Counted from the stretch's first letter, positions 27,137 through 37,593 are shown. The stretch: 64,000 nt of DNA from Aerococcaceae bacterium NML190073 (GCA_026131555.1 JAMXJH010000011.1:1-64000), one strand, 5' to 3'. Notes: generated from the letters alone by a model not told the origin. Numbers and translations: made by a program.

Positions 27137-29788
27137 TTAGTTCAGTTGCTCCTGAATGATGCTTGGAACGGCTGCAATTAAAGCGGGAATACCTTCCGGT
27201 TTCTTACCGCCGGCTTGTGCCATTTGCGGCTTGCCGCCACCACCACCGCCAACTAATTGCGCCAGCGGTTTTATTAAGTTGCCAGCCTTAATTCCTTTAG
27301 CGATTGTTGCATCATCCACTGACACCATGACATTGACTTTCTCTTCTTGGCTTGCTACTAACACTAAGATATTCGATGCTTTCTTGTCGCGCCAAATATC
27401 GCTCATTTGTCGCATTGCTTCGACGGTTTGTGCGCCTAAATCGACTGTTACATAAGTGACATCGTCGATTGTCTGCGGTTGATTCAAGAGATTCCCCGCT
27501 TCTTGTTGAAGGAGTTTAGCCGTTAAAGATTCTACTTTAGAATGTGTTTCTTTCAATTCTGCCTGCATTTGTTCGATGCGGTTTAATAATTGACTGGCTT
27601 GCGCTACTTTTAATTGTTCTTGAATCGTGTGTAATAATTGTGCTTCTGCTTGATAATCCGCAATCGCCGCTTGTCCTGTCAACGCTTCGATACGACGGAT
27701 GCCGGCACCAATCCCTGATTCACTCAATAGTTTGAACGTTCCGATTTCACTTGTGTTGCCGACATGCGTTCCACCACATAATTCAATGGATTCATTCGCA
27801 ATATTGACAACACGAACGTGTTCGCCGTATTTTTCGCCAAAGAGCGCCATCGCCCCTGTTGCTTTCGCTTCTTCCAGCGACATTTCCGCAATATTGACAT
27901 CGACTGCGTATTCAATCCATTGGTTGACGAATGCTTCAATCTGCTTCAATTCCGCTTCGGTTACCTTGCCGAAGTGAGAGAAATCGAAACGTAGGCGATC
28001 CGGACCTACATAAGAGCCGGCTTGATTTGCATGTTCACCTAACACTAATTTCAATGCGCGATGCAATAGATGAGTCGCTGTATGGTTCTGATTCGTCTTA
28101 ATTCGAGCCGAACGCTCAACGGTTAAAGTATATGACTGTTGTGCATTGAGCGGAACTTCCAATACACGCACACGGTGCATGAATTGCCCTTGCGGTGCTT
28201 TCTTCACATCGATGACTTCCGCCAACAAAGTATCGCCGTCATAGACGCCACCTTTATCCGCTACTTGTCCGCCCATCTCTGCATAGAATGGACTGCGGTT
28301 GAAAATAACCCACCCTTCAGTATGCGCCGGTAACTGATCGATTCTCACATCATCTTGAACGATTGCCTTGATGGTCGCATTCGTTGTTAACACATCATAA
28401 CCGACGAAATCAAACGCATCGGTAATCTTCTGCAAAACATCCGATTGCACAGACATACTCTCTTCTTGCGAGCGAGCAGCACGCGCTCTTTCACGTTGTG
28501 CTTGCATTTCAACTTCGAAGCCTGCCTCGTCAACACTGAAACCATTCTCTTGCGCCATTTCGACTGTTAATTCCAATGGGAAACCGAATGTATCATATAA
28601 TTGGAAAGCTTGTGCTCCTTTAATTTCGGTTGTGCCTTCCGCCTTTAATTCATCCATAATGTGTGATAATTGTGTTTCGCCGCCCTCGATTGTTTCGTGG
28701 AAACGTTCTTCTTCATTTTTGATAACTTTCTGGACGAATGCTAATTGTGTACGTAGTTCCGCGTAGAATTCTCCCATGATTTCCGCAATGACCGGTACTA
28801 ATTCACTCAAGAAACTTGTCTTAATACCGAGTTTGCGTCCATGCATGACACTGCGGCGAATCAAACGACGCAAAATATAGCCGCGCCCTTCATTCGACGG
28901 CAACGCCCCGTCGCTGATTGCGAATGATACTGCACGAATATGGTCTGCAATGACTTTGAAGCTGACTTTTTTGTCGCCGGCAGAATCGAATGCTACACCG
29001 GAAGTTAATGCTTCAATCTTACGGATAATCGGCATGAATAAATCCGTTTCAAAGTTTGTCGGTGTGTTCTGAATAACTGACACAACACGTTCTAAGCCCA
29101 TTCCCGTATCGACGTTCTTATTCGGTAACGGTACATAAGTGTCATCCGGCAAATGGTTGAATTCCGAGAAGACTAAGTTCCAAATCTCCAACCAACGTTC
29201 ATTCTCGCCTCCCGGATAATTCTCCGGATCGTCCGCTGCTAAATTGTTGAACGCTTCCCCACGATCGTAGAAAATCTCCGTATCAGGACCGCACGGACCG
29301 GCTCCGATATCCCAGAAATTATCTGCCACAGGCACTAAGTGAGTCGGATCGAAATTCGGTTGTTGTTTCCAAATTTCCGGTGTCTCAGTATCTTCCGGAT
29401 AGTAAGTTGCGAACAACTTCTCCGGTTCAAACGCTAACCATTCCGGACTGGTTAGAAACTCCCATGCCCACTCGATTGCTTCTCTCTTGAAATAATTACC
29501 GATTGACCAGTTTCCTAACATTTCGAACAATGTGTGGTGACGCGCGGTATAACCGACGTTCTCAATATCATTTGTTCGGATACATTTCTGACTGTTCGCC
29601 AATCTCGGTGAACTTGGAATTTCCGTTCCGTCGAAATACTTCTTCAACGGTGCCACTCCCGCATTGATCCATAATAATGTCGGATCATTTACCGGAATCA
29701 GTGACGCACTCGGAATAATCTCGTGTCCTTTCGACTCGAAGAAATCCAAATACATTTGGCGCACTTGCGCGCTCGTTAGTTGTTTCAT
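27137..29788 (-). CDS. alaS: Alanine--tRNA ligase
   Basis: 883 residues from ATG 29788 (AAAGGAG upstream); an in-frame start at 29860 lies inside the T-box and is rejected. Catalytic core: ARHHTLFEMLGNWS and NKNVDTGMGLERV. Editing domain: NHTATHLLHRAL and CGGTHVGNTSEIG with the zinc-type Cys/His set. C-terminal C-Ala domain ends with a GGGGGGKPQMAQAGG glycine loop. It charges tRNA-Ala and clears Ser/Gly mischarging. It is controlled by the upstream T-box. Confidence 0.96.
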   Translation of the reverse strand: MKQLTSAQVRQMYLDFFESKGHEIIPSASLIPVNDPTLLWINAGVAPLKKYFDGTEIPSSPRLANSQKCIRTNDIENVGYTARHHTLFEMLGNWSIGNYFKREAIEWAWEFLTSPEWLAFEPEKLFATYYPEDTETPEIWKQQPNFDPTHLVPVADNFWDIGAGPCGPDTEIFYDRGEAFNNLAADDPENYPGGENERWLEIWNLVFSEFNHLPDDTYVPLPNKNVDTGMGLERVVSVIQNTPTNFETDLFMPIIRKIEALTSGVAFDSAGDKKVSFKVIADHIRAVSFAISDGALPSNEGRGYILRRLIRRSVMHGRKLGIKTSFLSELVPVIAEIMGEFYAELRTQLAFVQKVIKNEEERFHETIEGGETQLSHIMDELKAEGTTEIKGAQAFQLYDTFGFPLELTVEMAQENGFSVDEAGFEVEMQAQRERARAARSQEESMSVQSDVLQKITDAFDFVGYDVLTTNATIKAIVQDDVRIDQLPAHTEGWVIFNRSPFYAEMGGQVADKGGVYDGDTLLAEVIDVKKAPQGQFMHRVRVLEVPLNAQQSYTLTVERSARIKTNQNHTATHLLHRALKLVLGEHANQAGSYVGPDRLRFDFSHFGKVTEAELKQIEAFVNQWIEYAVDVNIAEMSLEEAKATGAMALFGEKYGEHVRVVNIANESIELCGGTHVGNTSEIGTFKLLSESGIGAGIRRIEALTGQAAIADYQAEAQLLHTIQEQLKVAQASQLLNRIEQMQAELKETHSKVESLTAKLLQQEAGNLLNQPQTIDDVTYVTVDLGAQTVEAMRQMSDIWRDKKASNILVLVASQEEKVNVMVSVDDATIAKGIKAGNLIKPLAQLVGGGGGGKPQMAQAGGKKPEGIPALIAAVPSIIQEQLN

Positions 29789-29809
29789 GCTTTTCGCTCT
29801 CCTTTTGGT

Positions 29810-30023
29810 AAAAAAATAGACAGAACCATTACAGACAAGGGCGCATGACCGCGGTACCACCTTGCTTATAATGATTCTGTTTCATCATATCTTTGATTCT
29901 CTTTAACGCAGAAATACGCTTATCTTTCAATAAGAATAAAGTTGAGGGAGCATCTTTAACCGTTGTTTCTTTCACCATCATTGAAACATCTCTAATCATT
30001 GGTTAAACATATAGCCTCACAAT
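29810..30023 (-). promoter_or_regulatory. T-box riboswitch for alaS
   Basis: The T-box core AAGGTGGTACCGCG is at 29850-29863 (minus strand). It lies inside a long hairpin: ACAGAATCATTA pairs with TAATGGTTCTGT, and a T-run follows at 29810-29816, which is the terminator. About 85 bases upstream, AAAGATGCTCCC offers a GCU (Ala) specifier near 29949-29951, in what should be stem I. Uncharged tRNA-Ala would bind the specifier and T-loop bulge, switch to the antiterminator and allow alaS transcription. Confidence 0.9.
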
Positions 30024-30029
30024 GTGTTT

Positions 30030-30059
30030 ATTATAGTAGCAAAGTCCCCTATAAGTCAA
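30030..30059 (-). promoter_or_regulatory. alaS T-box promoter
   Basis: TTGACT (30054-30059) and TATAAT (30030-30035) with an 18-base spacer on the minus strand, just upstream of the T-box. Confidence 0.75.
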
Positions 30060-30092
30060 TAGTTTTGTAGGGAGAAGTGAGAAATCTCCTCC

Positions 30093-30725
30093 CTACCCCA
30101 CACATATACGCCTTGCCGTTTCGGAAACAGGCATGCCGATGATTGTATGAATGTCGCCCGAAATGGATTGAACAAAGCGTGGATCCAAATCTTGAATACC
30201 GTAAGCGCCCGATTTATCCAACATCGAACCTGATTGTAAGTATTGTTGAATAGCCACTTCCAATGCCGGATAATAATCGACGAATTCAATTACCGCAATG
30301 GTATAGAAGACATCAAGATAATCTTTCATACGCAAACAAACAGAGGTGACGACATGATGACGGTTGCCGAAATAAGACCTTAACATCCGCTCTGCATCTG
30401 CCAAATCTAACGGCTTATTGTAAATCCGGTTAGCGTGAACGACCATTGTATCCGCCGAAATATACATCGTCTGCTCGTCCAAAGGCATTTGCGACTTTGC
30501 TTTGGAAATTTCACAGCAAGTTTTGGCAACGCGCGTGACGAAATCATCTTGCTTGTAGACTTCCATGTACGTTTCTTCAATATGACGTTCATCAATATCG
30601 GTCAACACCACCTTTGGATTCAGAAATTGCAACAATTCCTTACGCCGTGGCGAGCCGCTCAATAAGACGAATTGCTTTACCTCCGATTGAATCCCTTCCC
30701 GTTGATAATCCACTACATATTTCAT
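30093..30725 (-). CDS. maf: Maf-family nucleoside triphosphate pyrophosphatase
   Basis: 210 residues from ATG 30725 behind AAGGAG. The nucleotide-binding N-terminal motif is LLSGSPRRKELLQF, and YISADTMVVHANRIYNKP carries the catalytic Asp region. Maf proteins hydrolyse non-canonical or methylated dNTP/NTPs and restrain septation. About 15 residues precede the usual start, but no internal start has a ribosome site. It is preceded by an attenuator-like leader at 30942-31040. Confidence 0.88.
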   Translation of the reverse strand: MKYVVDYQREGIQSEVKQFVLLSGSPRRKELLQFLNPKVVLTDIDERHIEETYMEVYKQDDFVTRVAKTCCEISKAKSQMPLDEQTMYISADTMVVHANRIYNKPLDLADAERMLRSYFGNRHHVVTSVCLRMKDYLDVFYTIAVIEFVDYYPALEVAIQQYLQSGSMLDKSGAYGIQDLDPRFVQSISGDIHTIIGMPVSETARRICVG

Positions 30726-30941
30726 CGTATAACTCCTTCATTGACTGGCTAATCCTTTAATCTTCGGGCAAACAACAATGGGTGCATGTTTCAACCATCC
30801 CTTCCCACGTTTAATCCCCACATATAAGCCTAATTCTAAATTCGCAACCTTTTCGAGTCACTTTATCCAAATTCTATCACACTCCTCCATGGAATGTAAT
30901 GCATTTATCCAACCGAATCTTTTCCCCACTTCCATTTTCCC
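30726..30941. other. Intergenic region between maf and its leader terminator
   Basis: 216 bases with no clear gene. On the minus strand a 39-codon stretch free of stops ends just before maf, but it has no ATG and no ribosome site. No good promoter hexamer pair was found. Confidence 0.4.
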
Positions 30942-31040
30942 AAAAAAGAACGCACCCTCTATATGATTCACTGTGCGTTCTAATGGATATTATCTTGAGG
31001 GTGCGCACGGTGACGCTTAATCAGTCAAGGTTAACAACAT
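30942..31040 (-). promoter_or_regulatory. Terminator/antiterminator leader upstream of maf
   Basis: On the minus strand GAACGCAC (30973-30980) pairs with GTGCGTTC (30948-30955) and a run of six Ts follows (30942-30947), a clear terminator. Upstream CGCACCCTC (30997-31005) pairs perfectly with GAGGGTGCG (30951-30959), so it competes for the same 3' arm. A seven-codon frame MLLTLTD (31017-31040) with AAAGGTG before it precedes both. The arrangement looks like attenuation, but the 220 bases between terminator and maf are unexplained, and it may simply end the upstream gene's transcript. Confidence 0.55.
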
Positions 31041-31129
31041 AACACCTTTCTATTTGGGATTATCCTTTCTAGTCAGTAACCGACTGATTCAACTCCTGTT
31101 GAATTCGCTCATCGAACATATTGAGCAAC

Positions 31130-32005
31130 TTAATTATTCTCCACTTCTTCGGAAATAACCGCTGTTGTTGCTTCCGATTCATTCGTTGAAGGGGCTTCTG
31201 CTATTGTATCCGAGAGCGTGTTATGTTCAAGAGGCATTTCTTCCTTACACTTAGAGGTCTTGCGTAGTTTGTCTGACTTATCACGATTGCGATACTTTGT
31301 CTGACGTCTCAAAGTATTCGTTACGAATGGCGCACGGCTATTCCGAACAATTGCTAGTAGTTGTTGCAGTTGCTCACTTGCTTTAACGTCATTCATTATA
31401 ACGATATAATTCGTTAACAAATGATACTCTTCCAATAATTTTGAGCGGGCACCTTTAATTGTTTGCGCACGTTTGGCTAACTTCTCCTTCGAGCGTTCAA
31501 CTAATAGCGTATTGAAGGCTTGTTGCTTCTCGTTTAATGCGGTGACGAATTTCGATACATTTAGAGCTTGAACATCGTCACTATACTCCGTTGACTTGAG
31601 GGCTGCAAGTAAGGGGATAATTAAGCCGCTCTTTTCGCTGTAACCTCGCTTAAGCAAATCCTTGTACTGTTTCAATAAAGCGTTCAATGCATTATAAGCT
31701 TTCTTCTCGGCAACAATTTCGCTGTAACGATAGGCTTTAATACTCTCTGTCAACAAACGAAATGCTTTGTCGCGCGCATTATCTAATTGATTGACTTCTT
31801 GTACTTTCTCACTAACTTTCGCCTGTTCCAATACTAATTGGAACGCCTGTAACTGTTGCTTTACACGATTGATGAGACGTTTCAATTCTTCGTCCGTCAA
31901 CTTCAGCTTTGATGCCTCGTAATCTTCTATTAAGCGCGACACTAATTGAAGCACCTCCGCACTACGCAATCTGTTGTAATTGATGTCATTTAACAATGAA
32001 TTCAT
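31130..32005 (-). CDS. DUF6261-like helical protein of unknown function
   Basis: 291 residues, almost all predicted alpha-helix and coiled coil. The run NARDKAFRLLTESIKAYRYS, then KKAYNALNALLKQYKDLLKR and SEYS-like ALKSTEYSDDVQALNV, resembles the DUF6261 family, which I recall as mostly Bacteroidota. The last 60 residues are a basic stretch and an acidic Ser/Thr/Glu tail. No signal peptide or membrane helix, so it is likely cytoplasmic. ATG 32005 has AAGGAGTG. Its start faces the 42-bp tandem array. The family match is from memory of the pattern; the function is unknown. Confidence 0.7.
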   Translation of the reverse strand: MNSLLNDINYNRLRSAEVLQLVSRLIEDYEASKLKLTDEELKRLINRVKQQLQAFQLVLEQAKVSEKVQEVNQLDNARDKAFRLLTESIKAYRYSEIVAEKKAYNALNALLKQYKDLLKRGYSEKSGLIIPLLAALKSTEYSDDVQALNVSKFVTALNEKQQAFNTLLVERSKEKLAKRAQTIKGARSKLLEEYHLLTNYIVIMNDVKASEQLQQLLAIVRNSRAPFVTNTLRRQTKYRNRDKSDKLRKTSKCKEEMPLEHNTLSDTIAEAPSTNESEATTAVISEEVENN

Positions 32006-32259
32006 CTTACTTCACTCCTTATTCATTAGTTTTTGGTCGAAATTTATCTACCACTTATAAATAAGAACAAGCGTTTAATTTTCATTTTTTATTTATTTTT
32101 TTTGAGAACGTTTAGAGAATCAATATTTACTCTATTCAAGTGTGTCAGCTACCCGATTCAATTTCTGTTCGCTCACGATTGACGAGATATAATGTCATGC
32201 ATCGAGATACCCACACTATTCTTGATAGAAGCATGGCAATGCGTCGAGGGCTTACGTCA
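32006..32259. other. Intergenic left flank of array 1
   Basis: AT-rich DNA with a CTTATAAATAAG palindrome near 32054 and probable promoter elements for the 31130-32005 gene (for example TTGTTC and TAAATT 18 bases apart on the minus strand). No gene seen. Confidence 0.4.
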
Positions 32260-32637
32260 TTTCTATCAGAAATACACCAATGTATCGGAGCAATCGCATT
32301 ATTTCTGTCGGAAACGCTCCAATGTATCGGAGCAATCGCATTATTTCTGTCGGAAACGCTCCAATGTATCGGAGCAATCGCATTATTTCTGTCAGATATG
32401 CTCCAATATATCGGAAAGCACTCACCATTTCTGTCAGATATGCTCCAATGTATCGGAGCAATCGCATTATTTCTGTCAGATATGCTCCAATATATCGGAA
32501 AGCACGCACCATTTCTGTCAGAAACACACCAATATATCGGAAAGCACTCACCATTTCTGTCAGAAACGCGACAATGTATCGGAAAGCACTCACCATTTCT
32601 GTCAGAAATGCGACAATGTATCGGAATTCACACCTAT
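32260..32637. repeat. Tandem array 1: nine exact 42-bp units
   Basis: TTTCT recurs at 32260, 32302, 32344, 32386, 32428, 32470, 32512, 32554 and 32596, always 42 bases apart; after 32637 the pattern decays. Most units begin with the 13-base palindrome TTTCTGTCAGAAA or a near version. Units 2, 3 and 5 also carry GCTCC(AATGTATC)GGAGC. Two tail types alternate: CGGAGCAATCGCATTA and CGGAAAGCACTCACCA. Three plus frames and one minus frame stay open only because the unit has 14 stop-free codons; none has a convincing start. The array lies between divergent genes. Confidence 0.92.
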
Positions 32638-32971
32638 TCCCGATTGAAACAGTCGTATATAGTGTCAGCTTGACGTCTTGCCGAACGTCAGACATTCTTC
32701 TTCCTGTATAACGTCATTCGTGACCGCCCCATTCAAGCAATGCATGGAACTCTTGTCCGCTTCCGGAATGAAAGAAAGAATTTTCTTGCGGTTTCCCTCT
32801 CATTCCAATTGACTTTTCCCACTCCTCGCTCGTTCTTCACGCTTTCTCACTAAATTACGAACATTCAACAGGATTTAAGCGTTTATTTTACATTTTTTCT
32901 TGCTATTATACGGAATCGTTGTTAGAATACTCCTTAAAAATATTTTGCCACAAAGAAATGAGGGACTGGAA
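32638..32971 (+). other. Intergenic right flank of array 1 with the mtaD-like promoter
   Basis: About 330 bases without a gene. An extended -10 (TGCTATTAT, hexamer 32904-32909) on the plus strand precedes the deaminase gene by about 65 bases. A degenerate tenth repeat unit may extend slightly into its left end. Confidence 0.45.
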
Positions 32972-34270
32972 ATGAAAGCCTACGTACACGCGAATATTGT
33001 GACTTGCGACGCCGGATTCAATCTGTTTCACGACGGCATGCTAATTGTTGACCAAGGAAAGATTCAATATGTCGGTGCGTACGATGTTGAACGCTTGAAA
33101 GACTGTCAAGAAATTATCAACTACCAAGACTGTTGGTTAATGCCCGGCTTAGTCAACACACATACGCATACCCCGATGAACTTATTACGCGGTATTCAAG
33201 ATGATGCCGAACTCCATGAGTGGTTAACACAGTATATTTGGCCAGCAGAAAGTCAATTCACACCCGAAATCACCACTCTAGCCGTTGAAACCGCCTTGAT
33301 TGAAATGTTGAAATCCGGTACAACAACGTTCAATGATATGTATAATCCGCACGGCGTTGATATTGAACAGATTTACCGGGTGGTCAGACAATCTAAGATG
33401 CGTTGTTACTTCTCGCCGACACTCTTCTCAAGCGAGCAAGAAACAACTGAACAAACCATTAGTCGTACACGGCATATTATTGAACAAATTCTGGCATTTA
33501 ACGATGAGCGCTTCAACGTGATGGTTGCGCCGCATTCTCCATATACTTGTCATGATGAATTGCTACAACAATCATTGTTACTTGCTCAACAATATGCGTT
33601 ACCGATACATATTCATGTGGCAGAAACCCAAACGGAAACGGCAATTCTCTTGGAGCGCTCCGGGAAACGCCCGATTGCTTATTTACAAGGGTTCGGTTAT
33701 TTGCAGCACCCGAGTATTTTTGCACATGGCGTTGAATTAACCGATGAAGAAATTCAATTACTGGCACAATCGAATACCGTCATCGCACACAACCCAATCA
33801 GTAATTTGAAACTTGCTTCAGGTATTGCGCCAATTACAGAATTGCTGCAAGCAGGTGTCACGGTCGGCTTAGCAACCGATTCCGTCGCTTCCAATAATAG
33901 CTTGGACTTATTCGAAGAAGCGAAATGCGCTGCCCTCTTGCAAAAAATGCGCAGACAAGACGCACGCGCCTTTAACATTGAAACGGTTCTGCGCTTAATG
34001 ACGATTGAAGGTGCCAAAGCTTTGCGTTTAGATAAACAGATTGGCAGTCTTGAAGTCGACAAGCAAGCTGACTTCTTAGTGATTAACCCACATGATAAGA
34101 TACACCTACAACCGGTCAATCATATGCTATCTCATTTAGTTTATGCTGTGAGAGGTGGCGATGTCCAAGATGTTTATATCGGTGGCGAATGCGTTGTACG
34201 CCACGGTTCTGTACTGACACTCGATGAATCGGAAACACTTGCACGTGTGCAAGCGCTGAAGCTGACTTAA
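32972..34270 (+). CDS. mtaD: Amidohydrolase, 5-methylthioadenosine/S-adenosylhomocysteine deaminase-like
   Basis: 432 residues from ATG 32972 with GAGGG 8 bases upstream; an earlier in-frame ATG (32900) overlaps the -10. The metal-binding motif is MPGLVNTHTHTPMNLLRG, followed by HIHVAETQTE, FAHGVELTDEEI and GLATDSVASNNSLDLFEE, all typical of the MtaD/TrzN-like deaminases that turn MTA or SAH into the inosyl forms. Chlorohydrolase relatives share the fold, so the exact substrate is inferred. Confidence 0.85.
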   Translation: MKAYVHANIVTCDAGFNLFHDGMLIVDQGKIQYVGAYDVERLKDCQEIINYQDCWLMPGLVNTHTHTPMNLLRGIQDDAELHEWLTQYIWPAESQFTPEITTLAVETALIEMLKSGTTTFNDMYNPHGVDIEQIYRVVRQSKMRCYFSPTLFSSEQETTEQTISRTRHIIEQILAFNDERFNVMVAPHSPYTCHDELLQQSLLLAQQYALPIHIHVAETQTETAILLERSGKRPIAYLQGFGYLQHPSIFAHGVELTDEEIQLLAQSNTVIAHNPISNLKLASGIAPITELLQAGVTVGLATDSVASNNSLDLFEEAKCAALLQKMRRQDARAFNIETVLRLMTIEGAKALRLDKQIGSLEVDKQADFLVINPHDKIHLQPVNHMLSHLVYAVRGGDVQDVYIGGECVVRHGSVLTLDESETLARVQALKLT

Positions 34271-34320
34271 ACACACAAACGCTATTACATTGCGTATGTG
34301 GATAAATCTCATTAGACAAA

Positions 34321-34363
34321 AACCGGTCGACTACCGCCTTTTGATAGCGGTAGCCGACCGGTT
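34321..34363. terminator. Bidirectional terminator between convergent genes
   Basis: AACCGGTCGACTACCGC (34321-34337) pairs with GCGGTAGCCGACCGGTT (34347-34363), one mismatch in 17. On the minus strand TTTTTG follows, ending the beta-glucoside operon. On the plus strand it follows the deaminase gene. Confidence 0.85.
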
Positions 34364-34426
34364 CATTTGTGTAATTCCCCTTATATGATCGATTGAAGAG
34401 AGTTTCCCGTCTGTTTCATGCTTGTA

Positions 34427-35041
34427 CTATCCGAAAGAGTCTTCCAATTCAAACACTTCGTAATTGACAGGGTCGATGACTTTCACTAATTCAAACACCC
34501 CGTCTTCATACTCGAATTGCAAGATGCAACAATTGGAGAATCTTAAAGTCGGATAGCGCACTAATTCCAAACCGAGAAAGAATCCCCACATGGCGCCGCC
34601 ATGACTGACAGCTAAGAAATGCCTGCCCGGCTCATTATCAAGAATTTGGCGCAAACATTGCTCCACTCGCTTACCCACTTCGCGAATATCTTCGCCTCCA
34701 TAAGCAAGATAGACATCTTCGAACGAATTGGCGCCTTCACGACGATTGATATGCAAATACTCCGGTGCCCCTTCAAAGACGCCGAAACTCATTTCTTTCA
34801 AGGCTTTCAATCGCGTATAATCTGTTCGTCCGGTTACCAGTTCAACCGTATCACAAGCGCGTTCTTGAGTAGAACAATACAAACCGTCAAATTGTATGCC
34901 TTCCGTTTGAAAATACGCATAAGCACTTCGAGCTTGATTGATGCCTTCCGGCGTTAAGGGGGAATCACACCACCCTTGAATTCGTTTCTGTTGATTAAAC
35001 AGTGTTTGTCCATGTCGCATTAAGTAAAGTGTTTTCTTCAT
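34427..35041 (-). CDS. Histidine phosphatase family protein (phosphoglycerate-mutase-like)
   Basis: 204 residues from ATG 35041, behind GGGAG. The catalytic RHG is in TLYLMRHGQTLFNQQ and the second histidine in LAVSHGGAMWG. This family covers cofactor-dependent phosphoglycerate mutases and many small-molecule or sugar phosphatases. Position at the end of a PTS operon, next to a HAD phosphatase, suggests a sugar-phosphate phosphatase. The substrate is not known. Confidence 0.85.
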   Translation of the reverse strand: MKKTLYLMRHGQTLFNQQKRIQGWCDSPLTPEGINQARSAYAYFQTEGIQFDGLYCSTQERACDTVELVTGRTDYTRLKALKEMSFGVFEGAPEYLHINRREGANSFEDVYLAYGGEDIREVGKRVEQCLRQILDNEPGRHFLAVSHGGAMWGFFLGLELVRYPTLRFSNCCILQFEYEDGVFELVKVIDPVNYEVFELEDSFG

Positions 35042-35054
35042 TTGTAGCTCCCTT

Positions 35055-35873
35055 CTATATGAGTTGATAGTATTGAAATGCTTTGTAAATACCGTCAGCT
35101 TGTACCGCGGTTGTAACATAATCGGCGATAGCTTTCAGCGAATCTTTAGCGTTTCCCATCGCAACACCGATGGCACAATGTTGAAGCATGGTTGCATCGA
35201 CATCGGCATCGCCAAAAGCGATCGTATCTTCAAGCGAAGCACCGACGTATTCCAGTAAAATATCAACCGCCTTCGCTTTGTGCACACCTTTTTGTCCGAA
35301 GTCGGCAAATTCAACTCGGTGTCCTGTGCCACCCCATAATCCGACCGCAAATTGTGGGAAATCTCGGACGGCTGCTTCATAATCTTCCATGCAATTCAAG
35401 CGGAAACTAATCTTATTCAAGTCATTTCGATACAGATTGGCATTATAAATCATGTGCGGGAATGCCGCTTGTACTTTCTGACGGTTTTCCGGTGTATTCT
35501 CCCCGTAAATGGTGGCGGCACTGTCAAGAAAGTATGCATTCGCATATAAGCCGCTATTGGCTTCCAAATAGTAGCCGAGCTTGCGTTGCTCCAGCCAATC
35601 AATCGCACATTTCGCATCATCTGCGCTGATGAATTGTTCGTGGATAGGCTGTCCTTGATATTCAATGTAAGAACCGTTGCCGCCGATATAGCCGTCCAGT
35701 CCAATTTCCCAAATGTAGGGGTAGATTTCCGCCTTGCTCCTGCCGGAACAGATAATTACCCGATGTCCGTTGGCGCGTGCTTGGCGAATGGCGGCTACCG
35801 CTGAATCAGGTAATGTCATATCGTAATCAATGAGCGTGCCGTCGATATCCAGAAAGATAAACTGCTGTTTCAT
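35055..35873 (-). CDS. HAD-superfamily phosphatase, Cof/YidA type
   Basis: 272 residues. HAD motif I is FLDIDGTLIDYD, motif II VIICSGRS, the Lys region is in GQKGVHKAKAVD and motif IV is IAFGDADVDATML. The C2B cap is typical of Cof-type enzymes acting on sugar phosphates or flavin nucleotides. It lies 9 bases after the first GH1 gene in the same operon and may dephosphorylate overflow sugar phosphate. Confidence 0.88.
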   Translation of the reverse strand: MKQQFIFLDIDGTLIDYDMTLPDSAVAAIRQARANGHRVIICSGRSKAEIYPYIWEIGLDGYIGGNGSYIEYQGQPIHEQFISADDAKCAIDWLEQRKLGYYLEANSGLYANAYFLDSAATIYGENTPENRQKVQAAFPHMIYNANLYRNDLNKISFRLNCMEDYEAAVRDFPQFAVGLWGGTGHRVEFADFGQKGVHKAKAVDILLEYVGASLEDTIAFGDADVDATMLQHCAIGVAMGNAKDSLKAIADYVTTAVQADGIYKAFQYYQLI

Positions 35874-35882
35874 TTGTTTCCT

Positions 35883-37331
<1,449 letters not shown>

Positions 37332-37340
37332 TTATTGCTT

Positions 37341-37580
37341 TTATTTATACTTGATTTTGTAAAATAAAACGATCGAAGCAAAGATTAGTGTCACAACATT
37401 CGCCATTATTAAGGGTGTATCTTGGACTTGTATACCGTGAACCAGCCATAAACAAACTCCCGACACAAACATGATGTACATTGGTAAGGAGATGCCTTGT
37501 GTGCATTTGGTCTTAATCACTTGTACCGCTTGCGGAATGAAACTGGCTGTCGTCAAACAGGCGGCTATCCATCCAATCAT
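37341..37580 (-). CDS. SemiSWEET sugar transporter (PQ-loop)
   Basis: 79 residues from ATG 37580 with AGAGGTG upstream. Three hydrophobic helices and the PQ motif (TASFIPQAVQVIKTK) followed by GISLPMYIMFVSGVCLWLVHG are the SemiSWEET/MtN3 triple-helix unit, which works as a homodimeric facilitator of sugars. It sits between the PTS EIIC gene and the distal GH1 gene, so it may export free sugar released by hydrolysis, or import unphosphorylated sugar. Confidence 0.85.
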   Translation of the reverse strand: MIGWIAACLTTASFIPQAVQVIKTKCTQGISLPMYIMFVSGVCLWLVHGIQVQDTPLIMANVVTLIFASIVLFYKIKYK

Positions 37581-37593
37581 ATTCTCACCTCTT

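Noticed and set aside
30070-30096. GGGAG/CTCCC stem after maf as a terminator
   Set aside because: Poor stem and no T-run on the minus strand.
30726-30860. 39-codon minus-strand stretch before maf
   Set aside because: No start codon with a ribosome site and no recognisable protein.
31069-31119. 16-codon frame MFDERIQQELNQSVTD
   Set aside because: No ribosome-binding site; probably chance.
32260-32637. CRISPR array
   Set aside because: The whole 42-bp unit repeats with no unique spacers, and no cas genes are present. The same holds for 59491-59868.
32140-32711. Open frames of 143-177 codons on the plus strand and 147 on the minus strand
   Set aside because: They run through array 1; a stop-free 42-bp unit keeps several frames open. 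None has a good ribosome site, and no single frame is favoured.
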